A stretch of DNA of 64,000 nucleotides, taken from positions 62,001 to 126,000 of the forward strand of contig NZ_PTJD01000013.1 in assembly GCF_002934625.1 (NCBI RefSeq). Reading direction: 5' to 3'. Source of the stretch: Kineococcus xinjiangensis. Lineage in GTDB: Bacteria > Actinomycetota > Actinomycetes > Actinomycetales > Kineococcaceae. The notes under the pieces were generated by a model, which saw nothing but the letters and a program-made list of their open reading frames with translations, was not told where the DNA came from and searched no databases. Each line of letters begins with the position of its first letter. Within the stretch, counting starts at the first letter, position 1. This document shows positions 1-9,186 of this stretch, in pieces. Position numbers and translations under genes: made by a program.

Positions 1-1
1 C

Positions 2-439
2 GTCGCCCACCGCGACCTGCTCACCGTCGAGGTCACCGAGTCCGCCCTCGCCGACGACGACGCCCGCGACGCCCTGCAGGTCCTCGCCGCGGAGGGCGTC
101 TCCTGCGCCATCGACGACTTCGGCACGGGGTACGCGTCGCTGGCGCACCTGCGGCGGCTGCCCGTGGACCGGCTGAAGGTCGACAAGCTCTTCGTCGAGC
201 ACCTGGCCGAGGAGCGCAAGGACCGGGCCATCGTCCGCTCGGTCGTGGACCTCGCCCACGCCCTGGGCCTGGAGGTCACCGCCGAGGGCGTGGAGAGCGA
301 GGCCGTCGCGGCGGAGCTGCGCCTGCTGGGGGTCGGGGCCGCACAGGGGCACCTGTGGTCGCCCGCCGTGGAGGGGGAGGAGATCACCGGCGCGTGGGCC
401 GGTGGAACGGCCGCGCGGGGGCAACCGGGCCCCGGCTGA
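2..439 (+). CDS. EAL-domain protein, C-terminal part (c-di-GMP phosphodiesterase), partial
   Basis: This is the 3' end of a gene that begins before the window; the reading frame is open from base 2 to the TGA at 437-439. The visible 145 residues match the second half of an EAL phosphodiesterase domain. EVTES is near the start, the metal-binding loop DDFGTGYASL is around residues 40-49, the KVD lysine motif follows, and TAEGVES comes near the end. EAL domains hydrolyse c-di-GMP to pGpG in the cytoplasm. The motifs seen are intact, so this half looks functional. Whether a GGDEF or sensory domain precedes it cannot be seen. The last ~20 residues are a loose Gly/Ala-rich tail. Confidence 0.9.
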   Translation, partial: VAHRDLLTVEVTESALADDDARDALQVLAAEGVSCAIDDFGTGYASLAHLRRLPVDRLKVDKLFVEHLAEERKDRAIVRSVVDLAHALGLEVTAEGVESEAVAAELRLLGVGAAQGHLWSPAVEGEEITGAWAGGTAARGQPGPG

Positions 440-477
440 GGAGTTGCGCCCCGGCGGTGGCGTGCTGAGGTGGAGCG

Positions 478-1347
478 GTGGGCCAGGTGCGGATCGGGAT
501 CTCCGGGTGGAACTACGCCGGTTGGCGCGGTTCCTTCTACCCGAAGGGGCTTCCGCAGCGGCTGGAGCTGGAGCACGCCGCGAGCAGGATGTCCACCATC
601 GAGGTGAACGGCTCGTTCTACTCGCTCCAGCGCCCGGAGAGCTACCGGTCCTGGGCCGAGCGCACCCCACCGGGCTTCGTGTTCAGCGTCAAGGGCGGCC
701 GCTTCATCACCCACATGCGCAAGCTCGCCGGGGTGGAGACGGCCCTGGCGAACTTCTACGCCTCCGGGGTGCTCGCCCTCGGGAGCAAGCTCGGCCCGAC
801 GCTGTGGCAGTTGCCCCCGCAGCTCGGCTTCGACCCCGCTCGGCTGGCGCGGTTCTTCGACCTGCTGCCCCGCACCACCGCCGCCGCCGCGGAGCTGGCC
901 GCCCGGCACGACGAGAAGCTGGAGGGCCGGGCCTGGACCACCACCGACGCCGACCGTCCGGTGCGGCACGCGCTGGAGGTTCGCCACCCCAGCTACGAGT
1001 GCCGGGAGTTCGTGGACCTGCTGCGGGAGAACGACATCGCGCTGGTGACGGCCGACACGGCCGGCCGGTGGCCGCTGCTGGAGGACCAGACCGCGCAGTT
1101 CTCCTACGTCCGGCTGCACGGCGGGGAGGAACTCTACGTCAGCGGCTACGACGACGAGGCGCTGGATTCGTGGGCGGTGCGGGTGCGCGCCTGGGCGGCG
1201 GGGACGACGCCCCCGGGGGCCCGGCTGCTCGCGCCGCCTGACCCGCCCGCACCCTCCGGCGGCCGGGAGGTGTTCGTGTACTTCGACAACGACGTGAAGG
1301 CCCGCGCCCCCGTCGACGCGATCGCCCTCGCCGCGCGCCTGGCCTGA
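478..1347 (+). CDS. DUF72 domain-containing protein (YecE-like)
   Basis: The product is 289 residues, starting at a GTG 38 bases after the EAL gene. It begins with the IGISGWNYAGWRGSFYP pattern typical of DUF72/YecE proteins, followed by NGSFYSLQRPESYRSW and FVFSVKGGRFITHMRKL. The family folds as a TIM-like barrel of unknown reaction. Late in the protein, YVRLHGG and VFVYFDNDVKARAPVDA match the conserved C-terminal strands. Length is slightly above the usual 240-280 residues. It converges with the hydrolase gene to the right. The assignment is secure at family level; no function is claimed. Confidence 0.9.
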   Translation: MGQVRIGISGWNYAGWRGSFYPKGLPQRLELEHAASRMSTIEVNGSFYSLQRPESYRSWAERTPPGFVFSVKGGRFITHMRKLAGVETALANFYASGVLALGSKLGPTLWQLPPQLGFDPARLARFFDLLPRTTAAAAELAARHDEKLEGRAWTTTDADRPVRHALEVRHPSYECREFVDLLRENDIALVTADTAGRWPLLEDQTAQFSYVRLHGGEELYVSGYDDEALDSWAVRVRAWAAGTTPPGARLLAPPDPPAPSGGREVFVYFDNDVKARAPVDAIALAARLA

Positions 1348-1396
1348 CGCGCACCGCGCCTCTCCGCCCGGGACGGTGCGCCGTCACGACGACGGC

Positions 1397-2215
1397 CTAC
1401 GGCCGCGGCGCGCTCCGGCGTCGCGGCACGTCCGGGTCGAGCAGCTCCGCCGGCAGGGCCTCACCGCGCGCGTGGGCCCGCACCGTCCGCGCGAAGAGGT
1501 CCGGCACTTCCGCGCTCCAGCCGTGCCCGGCGCCCGGGACCAGTCGCGCGGTGCCGGCGGGGAACGCCCCGGCGAGCAGGGGCAGGGACTGCCGCACGAC
1601 GTTCTGCTCGCGCTCACCGGCGACCGCGAGGACCCGCGCCGCGGAGGTGGTGGCGCCGGCGGGGACGCGGTGGTCGAGCAGTTCGGCGGCGATGCGCTCG
1701 TAGGTGCCCGGTGCCGTGGCGCGGGCGGCCTCGGCGTACCCGGCGACGTCCTCCGCCGCGACGAGCGGGCCGCGCACGCCGGCGCGCGGCAGCGTGCCTG
1801 CCGCCAGCAGCGGGCCGGTGAGACGCCCGGCGGCCCGCATGCGGCGGGGGTCGGGGAAGGGCAGCACGCTGACGCCGCTCACCACCGCGGCCGGCACCAG
1901 GTCGGGCCGCAGCGCCGCCAGCTCCACGGCGACGCAGCCGCCCAGGGACGTCCCGACGAGGTGCGCCGTCCCGTCGGCGGCACGGGCGGACACCAGGTCC
2001 GCCACGGCGGAGGCGGTGTCCGCCAGCGACGCCCACGGCCGCCGCCTGCTCTCCCCGTGGCCGGGCAGGTCGACGAGGAGGAGGTGGAACTCCTCCTCGA
2101 GGAGGGGGACGGTCCGCTGCCACATCCACCCGCTCGCCATCACCCCGTGCAGCAGCACGACGGTGGGGGCGCCTGGCCGGCCGGCCTCCTGGGCGGCGAG
2201 CGGCGCGTCCGTCAT
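1397..2215 (-). CDS. alpha/beta hydrolase
   Basis: The product is 272 residues with the alpha/beta-hydrolase fold. The oxyanion-hole strand VVLLHGVMASGWMW is at residues 19-32, DLPGHGESRRRP follows, and the nucleophile elbow VGTSLGG places the catalytic Ser near residue 90. VPGAGHGW near the C terminus supplies the catalytic His. The frame stays open far upstream, but the ATG at 2215 gives the compact family start, so I chose it. There is no signal peptide, so it is probably cytoplasmic. Substrate cannot be told: esterase, lactonase and haloperoxidase-like members all look similar. Confidence 0.88.
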   Translation of the reverse strand: MTDAPLAAQEAGRPGAPTVVLLHGVMASGWMWQRTVPLLEEEFHLLLVDLPGHGESRRRPWASLADTASAVADLVSARAADGTAHLVGTSLGGCVAVELAALRPDLVPAAVVSGVSVLPFPDPRRMRAAGRLTGPLLAAGTLPRAGVRGPLVAAEDVAGYAEAARATAPGTYERIAAELLDHRVPAGATTSAARVLAVAGEREQNVVRQSLPLLAGAFPAGTARLVPGAGHGWSAEVPDLFARTVRAHARGEALPAELLDPDVPRRRSAPRP

Positions 2216-2338
2216 GGCGGGAGTCTGCCAGCGCCCCCACCGGCGGTCCGGCCCGGCGGTCCGGCCCGGTGGTTCCGCCCGGTCGCTCTGTCCGGGGCCC
2301 GTGCGAGGGTTCGCGGACGGACGGGCGGGGAGGTACCG

Positions 2339-3403
2339 GTGCGGGCACCGACGTGGGTGGAACTGCTGCTGCTGATGGTCCACGGGCCCGGCGACCCCGG
2401 GCGCCCCGGCCCGGGCGATCCGACGATGCGGGGCGTCCTCCGCAGCCACCGCAGCTCCGGGCTGCGCGGCAACGCCATGGGGTGGTTCCGGTTCGGGGGC
2501 GAGCCGGCCCCCGTCTTCACGGGGGCCGGGCACGACCACGGCGAGGAACCCGACGAGGGGCCCGGCGCCCTGCTGCGGGTGTGGCGCGACGGCGCTGCGC
2601 TGCGCGTGGAGGGCACCGACGGGCAGCCGCTCGTGATCGCCGACGCGGAGCACGTCTGGCACTTCGACCGCGCCGCCGCGGGGGAGGCGGTGCTGCCGTG
2701 GCTCTCCCCGCGCTCGGCGCTGGTCGTCGCGGGTTCCGGAACCCACCTGCTGCAGCGCCGTGACGGCAACGAGTTCGCGGGGGACGACTTCACCCGGCCG
2801 GCTTCGCCGGTGGGCGCGACGACGTTCCTGGGCCGTGCCGCCTGGACCGTCGAGCTGCTGCCGCCGCCAGGCTCACCGCACCCGATGCAGCTCGTCGTCG
2901 ACGCGGCGACCGGCCTCGTCCTGCAGCAGCGCGTCGACGGCCTCGGAGCTGTCGACGAGTGGGCGGAGCTGGTCCTCGGCGAGCGCCTCGAGCCGTCGCT
3001 GTTCCGCTGGGACGGGCCGCTGCGCACGGGGGACGCGACCGGGGACGCCGTGGCGCGCCACGAGGCCGAGCGCGAGGCCGAGCGCGCCCGGTGGTCGTCG
3101 TGGTTCGAGGGCGCGGTGGGCCCGGTGCGGCGGGAGGTGGCCGCCGAGGCTGCGCTCGACCTGACGGTGCGGTGGGTCCACGCCTTCGACGAGGACAGCG
3201 GCGCCTTCGAGGCCACCCTCGGGGAGGGGGTCCAGGCGTCCCTGGCGCGCCGCCCCCGCTCCGAGGAGCCGTGGGAGCTGCCCTGGCGGGGCCCGCACCA
3301 CCGCTGGTCGACCGCGCGCCACGACTGGGCCTTCCACTGCCACGACGTCCCGCTCACCGCGCGGGGCCTCGCCGCGGTCGAGCGCAGCTTCCCCGACCGG
3401 TGA
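2339..3403 (+). CDS. hypothetical protein with LolA-like region
   Basis: A 354-residue protein starting at GTG 2339, six bases after a good GGGGAGG ribosome site. The middle (about residues 125-220) alternates short strands: HLLQRRDGNEFAGDDFTRP, GRAAWTVELLP, MQLVVDAATGLVLQQR, then EPSLFRWDG. That pattern is typical of LolA/outer-membrane-lipoprotein-sorting-like domains in actinobacteria, which read like lipoprotein-carrier folds. No signal peptide or lipobox is visible, so it may act inside the cell. The C-terminal 100 residues (WVHAFDEDSGAFEATL, HHRWSTARHDWAFH) are unfamiliar. The name is a fold-level guess. Confidence 0.75.
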   Translation: MRAPTWVELLLLMVHGPGDPGRPGPGDPTMRGVLRSHRSSGLRGNAMGWFRFGGEPAPVFTGAGHDHGEEPDEGPGALLRVWRDGAALRVEGTDGQPLVIADAEHVWHFDRAAAGEAVLPWLSPRSALVVAGSGTHLLQRRDGNEFAGDDFTRPASPVGATTFLGRAAWTVELLPPPGSPHPMQLVVDAATGLVLQQRVDGLGAVDEWAELVLGERLEPSLFRWDGPLRTGDATGDAVARHEAEREAERARWSSWFEGAVGPVRREVAAEAALDLTVRWVHAFDEDSGAFEATLGEGVQASLARRPRSEEPWELPWRGPHHRWSTARHDWAFHCHDVPLTARGLAAVERSFPDR

Positions 3404-3405
3404 AC

Positions 3406-3432
3406 GCGGTGGCTGGACCCCGGTGGCTGGAC
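3406..3432 (+). repeat. short tandem direct repeat
   Basis: Two near-adjacent copies of CGGTGGCTGGACC sit just after the stop of the LolA-like gene, in the 48-base gap before the convergent GGDEF gene. It looks like a small local duplication. No clear terminator stem is formed. Confidence 0.5.
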
Positions 3433-3451
3433 CGCGGCCGCTGAGTCCGGG

Positions 3452-5041
3452 CTACGCGCCCGGCTCGGCGGTGAGGCGGCCCGGCGTCCCGCGCTCGCCG
3501 GCGCGCGCGGGACGTCCCCGCACCACCCGGTCGCGCCCGCGCGCCTTCGCCTCGTACAGGGCCTGGTCGGCCAGGCGCAGCGCCTCCTCGGCCGTCCCGC
3601 CGGGTGCGACCTCCGCGACCCCGGCGCTGAACCGCACCGCCAGCGGCCCCTCGGCCGTCTCCACCGGCCCGGCCGCGCAGGCTGCCCGCACCGCCTCCAG
3701 GCGTCGCGCCGCCGCCCGCCCGTCCAGACCGGGCAGGACGACGACGAACTCCTCGCCGCCGTAGCGGGTCACCACGTCCTCCGGGCGGACCGACTCCCGC
3801 AGCAGCCGCGCGACGTGCACGAGGACCTCGTCGCCCACGGCGTGGCCGAAGCGGTCGTTGACCTGCTTGAAGTGGTCGACGTCCAGCATCGCCACGCTGA
3901 GCGCCCCGCCGGTCCGGGCGGCGCCGGCCACCTCGCGCTCCAGTGCCTCGTCGAGGTACCTGCGGTTGTGCAGGCCCGTGAGGCCGTCGCGCTGCGCCTG
4001 CTCGGCCAGGCGGGTCCGCAGCCGCTCCAGCTCCGTGACGTCGCGGGCGATGACCACCCACCCGGCGTCGGTGCTGCCGTCGGGGTGGAGCTCCTGCACC
4101 CGCACGTCGAGGACGGCGCCGGTGCTCAACGGCACCACCACCGCCCGGGCTCCCGCGCGCAGGGCCGACGCCAGGGCGGGCTCCGCGCCCGCCGCCTCCT
4201 CCCACGCGCTCCCCACGAGGGGGCGGCCGCCCTCACCCGACAGGGCGGTCAGCAGCCGGGTGGCGGCGGGGTTGGCCTCCACGATCCGCCCGGAGGCACC
4301 GAGCACCACGACCGCGTCGCCGAGGGCGTCGAGGACCTGCCGGTGCGCCACCGGCACCAGGTGGGCGTCGGGGTCGTAGCGGTCCACCCACCACCACATC
4401 GCCGCCATGATGAGGAGCGACACCGTCGTCGGATCCACCCGCAGCGTCGTCCACACGGTCGTCGTGACCGCGATGACGTTGCCGACGGTGGGCACGCACA
4501 TCGCCGCGAGGGCGATCGCGTAGCGGCGGCGGTGGCCGGCGACGCTGCTCAGCATCGCCTGCAGCATCATCCAGACGCCCGCGGCCACCAGGACGTAGCT
4601 GTACGCGGTGTGGATCCAGAAGACGGGGCCCAGCGCGGCGGCCAGCTCACCGGTGGGCAGCTCGCGGGTCCGCTGCAGCTGGTGGTGCCAGGGGTTCGTG
4701 ACGGCGGCGAGCGTGAGCAGCACGGGCTCCACCGCCAGCAGGACCGCAGCGCGCCGCGAAAGGGACCGCCGCCGCCCGGAGAGCAGCAGGGCGTACCAGA
4801 ACCCGCCGGCGACGACCGCGCCCACGCCGGGGTAGACGCCGTAGAGGAGGGCCTCCTCCCAGGCCGGGTCGCCGGCCGCTCCCGACAGCGCCGCCGCGGC
4901 CGACCACTCCGCCACGCCGGCGAGGACGAGGACCAGCGGCTTGGCGAGGGGGCTGGAGTCGCGCCGGCGCCACACCGCACGTGCGGGGACGACGGCGATG
5001 AGCGCGGTGAGCGTGTAGATCACGACTGCCAGCTGCTCCAT
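3452..5041 (-). CDS. 7TM sensor - PAS - GGDEF diguanylate cyclase
   Basis: The product is 529 residues starting at ATG 5041 (MEQLAVVIYTLTALIAVV). The first ~210 residues hold about seven membrane segments resembling the histidine-kinase N-terminal 7TM sensor. A PAS-like region follows (LDALGDAVVVLGASGRIVEANPAA, residues ~225-340), then GGDEF (residues ~360-515). The active loop reads RYGGEEF, an active variant, and RPED sits five residues upstream as the RxxD inhibitory site. It should make c-di-GMP from two GTP at the membrane with product inhibition. An upstream in-frame extension of 30 residues is basic and unlike a membrane start, so I rejected it. Confidence 0.92.
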   Translation of the reverse strand: MEQLAVVIYTLTALIAVVPARAVWRRRDSSPLAKPLVLVLAGVAEWSAAAALSGAAGDPAWEEALLYGVYPGVGAVVAGGFWYALLLSGRRRSLSRRAAVLLAVEPVLLTLAAVTNPWHHQLQRTRELPTGELAAALGPVFWIHTAYSYVLVAAGVWMMLQAMLSSVAGHRRRYAIALAAMCVPTVGNVIAVTTTVWTTLRVDPTTVSLLIMAAMWWWVDRYDPDAHLVPVAHRQVLDALGDAVVVLGASGRIVEANPAATRLLTALSGEGGRPLVGSAWEEAAGAEPALASALRAGARAVVVPLSTGAVLDVRVQELHPDGSTDAGWVVIARDVTELERLRTRLAEQAQRDGLTGLHNRRYLDEALEREVAGAARTGGALSVAMLDVDHFKQVNDRFGHAVGDEVLVHVARLLRESVRPEDVVTRYGGEEFVVVLPGLDGRAAARRLEAVRAACAAGPVETAEGPLAVRFSAGVAEVAPGGTAEEALRLADQALYEAKARGRDRVVRGRPARAGERGTPGRLTAEPGA

Positions 5042-5210
5042 GCCACCCCCTGTCCGCGGTCTGGGACGGCTGCCCCTCCTGGAGCATCGACCACCTGGGC
5101 GACCCGGTTGACCGGTGCCCGCAGGAGCCACCCGGGAGGGTCAACCCGATCGGACGAATCCGACTCCGCCGCGTCGACCGCGCCCGGCCCGGGGGAGCGC
5201 AGGGCCCCGC

Positions 5211-5963
5211 CTACCGCCCGACCCTGGCCAGCAGCCGGTCCGCGGCCACGAACAGCAGACCGAGCAGCCAGAACGCCACCGTGCAGATCAGCGCCATGAC
5301 CAGGACGGCGGGGTACCCGAAGCGGTCGACGTCGACGAAGAAGTACGGGTACCGGTTCTCGCCCTCCACCAGCGGCCCGCGGACCAGCACGAACCCGAAG
5401 TAGGCCAGCGGGTACAGCAGCCACACGGCCGCGTGCCGCCACCGCAGCCGGCCGTGGCGGTCCCACAGCAGCACGTCGAGCACGGCCAGCAGGGGCACGA
5501 GCACGTGGAGGGTGTCGTTCTCCACCTCACCCTGCAGCAGCAGGACGGCGTCCTCCCCGCCACCGGGGTTGAGCACGGTGTTGTAGACGACGCCCGTGAT
5601 GGTGACGAACAGGGCCGCGCCGCCCTTCACCCACACCGGCGGGTGGCCGCGCCCTCGCAGCGTCGCGACGATCGACCAGGCCACCACCGCCGCCAGGATC
5701 GTGTTGCTCTGGATGGTGAAGTAGACGAACCGCGCGGCCCACTCCCCGGGCGTCGGGCTGCCGTCGCCGTGGAGGATGCCCACCACGACCAGCAGGACGA
5801 TGAGGATCCGGTGGGCGAGCACCACGGGGCGGCGCGCCCGCGACCGGTCGCCGTGGCCGTTCCCCCGTCCGTTCCCCCGGCCGGTCGCCGCGCCCTCCGC
5901 GCCGGAGCCGGCGCTCTGCCGGGGCGTTGCGGGCGGCGGCTGCTGCGTCGCGGGCTCGTCCAT
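5211..5963 (-). CDS. Pr6Pr family membrane protein
   Basis: A 250-residue integral membrane protein. After a ~45-residue Gly/Arg/Asn-rich cytoplasmic tail it has six hydrophobic segments. The signature YFTIQSNTILAAVVAW (helix 2) and YNTVLNP, HVLVPLLAVLDVLLWDR and PLAYFGFVLVRG match the Pr6Pr (FAR-17a/AIG1-like) family of actinobacteria, whose biochemical role is unknown. The start at ATG 5963 avoids a long low-complexity extension. It is divergent from the SRPBCC gene, with about 180 bases between them. Confidence 0.85.
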   Translation of the reverse strand: MDEPATQQPPPATPRQSAGSGAEGAATGRGNGRGNGHGDRSRARRPVVLAHRILIVLLVVVGILHGDGSPTPGEWAARFVYFTIQSNTILAAVVAWSIVATLRGRGHPPVWVKGGAALFVTITGVVYNTVLNPGGGEDAVLLLQGEVENDTLHVLVPLLAVLDVLLWDRHGRLRWRHAAVWLLYPLAYFGFVLVRGPLVEGENRYPYFFVDVDRFGYPAVLVMALICTVAFWLLGLLFVAADRLLARVGR

Positions 5964-6146
5964 CCCCCCATCCTCCCGGCTGCGCCCGCCCAGCGTCCCG
6001 GTGTGGCGGGCATCCGGGGGAGACCCACGCCACACCGCCGGTGCGCGGCGCCCTGCATGGCCCGCGGGGACCGGGGTAGGGCAGGAGGAGGGAGGGACCC
6101 GCCGGGCCCTCCGGAAAGCGGAAACCCCACCGAGAGGAGCCGGTCC

Positions 6147-6605
6147 GTGGCCAGCGTCATCGAGACCATCGACGTGGACGTCCCCGTCCGCACCGCCTAC
6201 AACCAGTGGACGCAGTTCGAGTCGTTCCCCAACTTCATGGGGGGCGTCGAGTCCGTCACGCAGGTCGGCGACACGCTCACCCACTGGGTGACCAAGATCA
6301 ACGGCAAGGAGGAGGAGTTCGACGCCGAGATCACCGAGCAGCACCCCGACGAGCGGGTCGCGTGGAAGAGCGTGGGCGGCAAGAACCACGCGGGCGTCGT
6401 GACCTTCCACCGCCTCGACGACGCCAAGACCAAGGTCACCGTCCAGCTCGACTGGGAGCCCGAGGGGCTCGTCGAGAAGGTCGGGCAGGCCATCGGCAGC
6501 GACGACCGGCAGGTGAAGGCCGACCTCAAGCGGTTCAAGACCTTCATCGAGCAGCGCGGCGTGGAGTCCGGGGCGTGGCGCGGGGACGTGCAGCCGCCGA
6601 AGTGA
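6147..6605 (+). CDS. SRPBCC family protein (polyketide cyclase/dehydrase-like)
   Basis: A 152-residue protein from GTG 6147, preceded by GAGAGGAG. The sequence ASVIETIDVDVPVRTAYNQWTQFESFPNFM is the classic opening of the START/SRPBCC helix-grip fold in the cyclase/dehydrase branch. VTKINGKEEEFDAEITEQHPDERVAWKS and VTFHRLDDAKTKVTVQLDWEP complete the curved sheet, and DLKRFKTFIEQRG forms the long C-terminal helix. Such proteins bind small hydrophobic ligands in a central cavity; many actinobacterial copies are stress-linked with no known substrate. It stands alone. Confidence 0.9.
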   Translation: MASVIETIDVDVPVRTAYNQWTQFESFPNFMGGVESVTQVGDTLTHWVTKINGKEEEFDAEITEQHPDERVAWKSVGGKNHAGVVTFHRLDDAKTKVTVQLDWEPEGLVEKVGQAIGSDDRQVKADLKRFKTFIEQRGVESGAWRGDVQPPK

Positions 6606-6633
6606 CCCGCACGCAGCAGCACGGGTGAACGCG

Positions 6634-6650
6634 GCCGCCGCACCGGCGGC
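6634..6650. terminator. possible weak bidirectional hairpin
   Basis: GCCGCC-GCACC-GGCGGC forms a six-base-pair stem in the 69-base gap between two convergent genes. It is short and has no T run, so it is only a candidate. Confidence 0.35.
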
Positions 6651-6674
6651 GCGGGAGCAGCGGGGGTGGTGCCG

Positions 6675-8963
6675 TCAGACGGTGCCGCCCCCGCCGTCCG
6701 CGTCCAGCACCCACGAGCCGCGGCGCGCGGACTTCGCCCGGTACATGGCCTGGTCCGCGTCGCGCAGGGCCTGCTCCGCCGTGGACCGGCCCCGGCGCCG
6801 CACGGCGATCCCGACGCTCGCGCTGACCGCGGCCGGCCGGCCGTCGAGGAGCACCGGCAGGGCGATGGCCCGCTGCATCCGCTCCACGATCGCCACCACC
6901 TCCTCCGCGGGGGCCGCCAGCAGCACCGCGAACTCGTCACCGCCGAAGCGGGCGGCGACGTCTCCCGGGCGCATCGCCCCCAGCAACCGCTCCGCGACCG
7001 CGACGAGCAGCCGGTCGCCGGCGTGGTGGCCGAGGGTGTCGTTGACCTGCTTGAACCCGTCGAGGTCGAGGAAGAGCACGGCGAACTCCCCGCCGGCGCC
7101 GTCCGACGTCCGATCGCCGGGGCCCTCGAGCGCGCGGGTCAGCAGCTCCAGGAACAGCGTCCGGTTCGGCAGCCCGGTGACGGCGTCGTGCAGGGCGCGG
7201 CGGCGCTGCTGCTCCTCGCTGGCGCGCAGCGCCACCAGGAGCTGCTCCTGCTCGAACGCGACGGCCAGCAGCGCCGCCCAGTGGTTGTACGTGGCGCGGG
7301 CGTCGAGGGTCTGCGCGTCGATCCGGCCCACCACCGCGAGCAGGCCCCAGTCGGAACCGCGCGCCCGCACGGGCAGGACGTAGGCCACCTCCTGCGCGGC
7401 CGGGTCGGCCCGCTCCAGCAGCGCCCGGGGCGGGAAGCTCCGGACGCCGAGGACCTCCCCGCCCAGCCTCGCGGCCAGGTCGCCGTGCCGGTCGTGCACG
7501 CCCGCCACGCGCAGCCGCTCGCCGTCCGGGCCGTCCTCCCACAGCGCGACGCAGCCGGCCCCGACGTGGGTGGAGGTCATCCAGTCCAGCGAGCGCGGGT
7601 CGCCACCGCCGCGGTGGAGCAGGCTCATGCTCACGGCGTACTGCTCCGCGATCGTGGCCTCCTGCCGCACCCACTGCTCCATCAACCGCGCGGTGGTGGA
7701 GCTCCAGAGGGCCGAGACGATGCGGCTGTGCAGGGCGATGAGCCGTTGCCGGTCCGGCTCCCGGCCGGGCGCGCCGGTGTCGGGGTGGGCGGCCACGACG
7801 CGCATGACGTGCTCCCCGACGACGGCGCTGACCACGCGCAGCGCCTCGGGGGTGGGGCGCAGCTCCTGCAGCAGGGCGGCGGCACGCGCCGGGGGCGCCT
7901 CCCCGGGGTCCTCCCCGCCCGCGGCCACGGCCTCCAGCGCCTGGGCCACCACGTCGACCGCGGCGGCCAGCGCGGCGCCGGCCGCGGGCTGGTGGGGATC
8001 GGGCTGCAGCGCCGCGTGCAGGGCCCGGTGCAGCTCCGGGAGCCCGGCGGGCTCCCGGGCCCCGTCCCCGCGGAGGGCTCCCGCGGGCACCTCGCCCGCG
8101 TGCATCCCCAGGGTGCCCGGGCACCCGCAGGAGGTGCGCAGCACCAGCTCGCCCGGGGAGGTGTGGCGGCCCGGGGCCACGGCGTCCCGGCGCAGCTCGG
8201 CCAGCAGCAGCCGCGCCCCCAGGGCGCCCACCCGGTCGAACTGCTGGTTCACGGTGGTCAGGCAGGGGGCGGTGCTGGTGTGGCCCTCGACATCGTCGAA
8301 GCCGGTCACCGCGACGTCGGCGGGCACGGACACCCCGGCCTCGCGCAGGCCCTCGACCACGCCGAGGGCGTTGCGGTCGGTGGCGACGACGACGGCCGTC
8401 ACGGGCAGGCCGTCGGCGACCAGGCGGGCGGCCACCGCGCGACCCCCGACGAGCGCGTTGTCCGGGGCGTGGAAGCAGGGCGCGGGTGCGAGGCCGTGCA
8501 GGCGCATGGCGTCCTCGTAGGCGGCGAAGCGCTCCTGCATGTCGCTCTGGGAGAGGTTGCCGATGAAGCCGATGCGGGTGTGCCCGTGCTCGCGGACGAG
8601 GTGGGCGACCGCGGCGTGCACACCGCCTGCGTTGTCCGGCATCGCGCTGCGCAGGCCGAGGCCGTCGGCGGTGTGGCCGACGAGCACCACGGGCCTGCCC
8701 TCCGCGCGCAGCTTGTCCAGGTGCAGCGGCCGGGTGGAGGCCGCCAGCGCCAGGAACCCGTCCGCGACGTCGCGCGCCGTGGGGTTGCCGAACTCGGGGG
8801 CCTCGAGCACGTCGTCACCGCTGAGGCCGGCGTCCAGGGTCTGCACCAGCAGCACCCGGCCGCCCGCGGCGGCGACCTCCCGGGTGATGCCGGTGAGGAG
8901 GCCGCCGTAGTAGAAGCCGCCCGTGATGGGCGCCAGGACGGCGACGGTGGGTCCGGTGACCAC
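6675..8963 (-). CDS. LacI-type ligand-binding domain fused to GGDEF (diguanylate cyclase)
   Basis: The product is 762 residues. Residues ~1-320 read like the effector-binding half of a LacI regulator: VAVLAPITGGFYYGGLLTGI, HGHTRIGFIGNLSQSDMQERFAAYEDAM, VVATDRNALGVVEGLREAG, VAVTGFDDVEGHT and LTTVNQQFDRVGALGA. There is no DNA-binding HTH and no export signal. A long helical/GAF-like middle part follows, then a GGDEF domain (last ~170 residues) with intact RFGGDEF and an RPGD inhibitory site. It probably tunes c-di-GMP synthesis to a cytoplasmic sugar-like ligand. I chose GTG 8963 because GGGAGGGG lies six bases before it; an upstream GTG at 9050 has no ribosome site. Confidence 0.88.
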   Translation of the reverse strand: MVTGPTVAVLAPITGGFYYGGLLTGITREVAAAGGRVLLVQTLDAGLSGDDVLEAPEFGNPTARDVADGFLALAASTRPLHLDKLRAEGRPVVLVGHTADGLGLRSAMPDNAGGVHAAVAHLVREHGHTRIGFIGNLSQSDMQERFAAYEDAMRLHGLAPAPCFHAPDNALVGGRAVAARLVADGLPVTAVVVATDRNALGVVEGLREAGVSVPADVAVTGFDDVEGHTSTAPCLTTVNQQFDRVGALGARLLLAELRRDAVAPGRHTSPGELVLRTSCGCPGTLGMHAGEVPAGALRGDGAREPAGLPELHRALHAALQPDPHQPAAGAALAAAVDVVAQALEAVAAGGEDPGEAPPARAAALLQELRPTPEALRVVSAVVGEHVMRVVAAHPDTGAPGREPDRQRLIALHSRIVSALWSSTTARLMEQWVRQEATIAEQYAVSMSLLHRGGGDPRSLDWMTSTHVGAGCVALWEDGPDGERLRVAGVHDRHGDLAARLGGEVLGVRSFPPRALLERADPAAQEVAYVLPVRARGSDWGLLAVVGRIDAQTLDARATYNHWAALLAVAFEQEQLLVALRASEEQQRRRALHDAVTGLPNRTLFLELLTRALEGPGDRTSDGAGGEFAVLFLDLDGFKQVNDTLGHHAGDRLLVAVAERLLGAMRPGDVAARFGGDEFAVLLAAPAEEVVAIVERMQRAIALPVLLDGRPAAVSASVGIAVRRRGRSTAEQALRDADQAMYRAKSARRGSWVLDADGGGGTV

Positions 8964-9120
8964 GCTGTCCCCTCCCGGCTGCGCGTCGATGGCGGCGGCC
9001 AGGTGCCGCCACCTCTCCTGATCGGCACCTCGGAGCCCGTACTTTCGCACCGCGCGCCCGGTCCTGTCGCACCGGGACGGCGAGACGCCGGGAGGGCGCG
9101 CCCCGGCCCGGCAGACGGCG

Positions 9121-9161
9121 GAGGGCCCGTCCCACCGCGGGCGGCGGTGGGACGGGCCCTC
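9121..9161 (-). terminator. rho-independent-type hairpin after the LVIVD gene
   Basis: A perfect 16-base-pair inverted repeat (GAGGGCCCGTCCCACC with its complement) around a 9-base loop lies 26 bases beyond the stop of the minus-strand gene ending at 9187. It lacks a strong T run, as is usual in high-GC actinobacteria. Confidence 0.85.
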
Positions 9162-9186
9162 TGGACCCCGTGCTGCCGGGGTGGGG

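Noticed and set aside
1397-2746. Long minus-strand reading frame extending to 2746
   Set aside because: The extension overlaps the LolA-like gene and adds Arg/Pro-rich residues. The alpha/beta-hydrolase proper starts at 2215.
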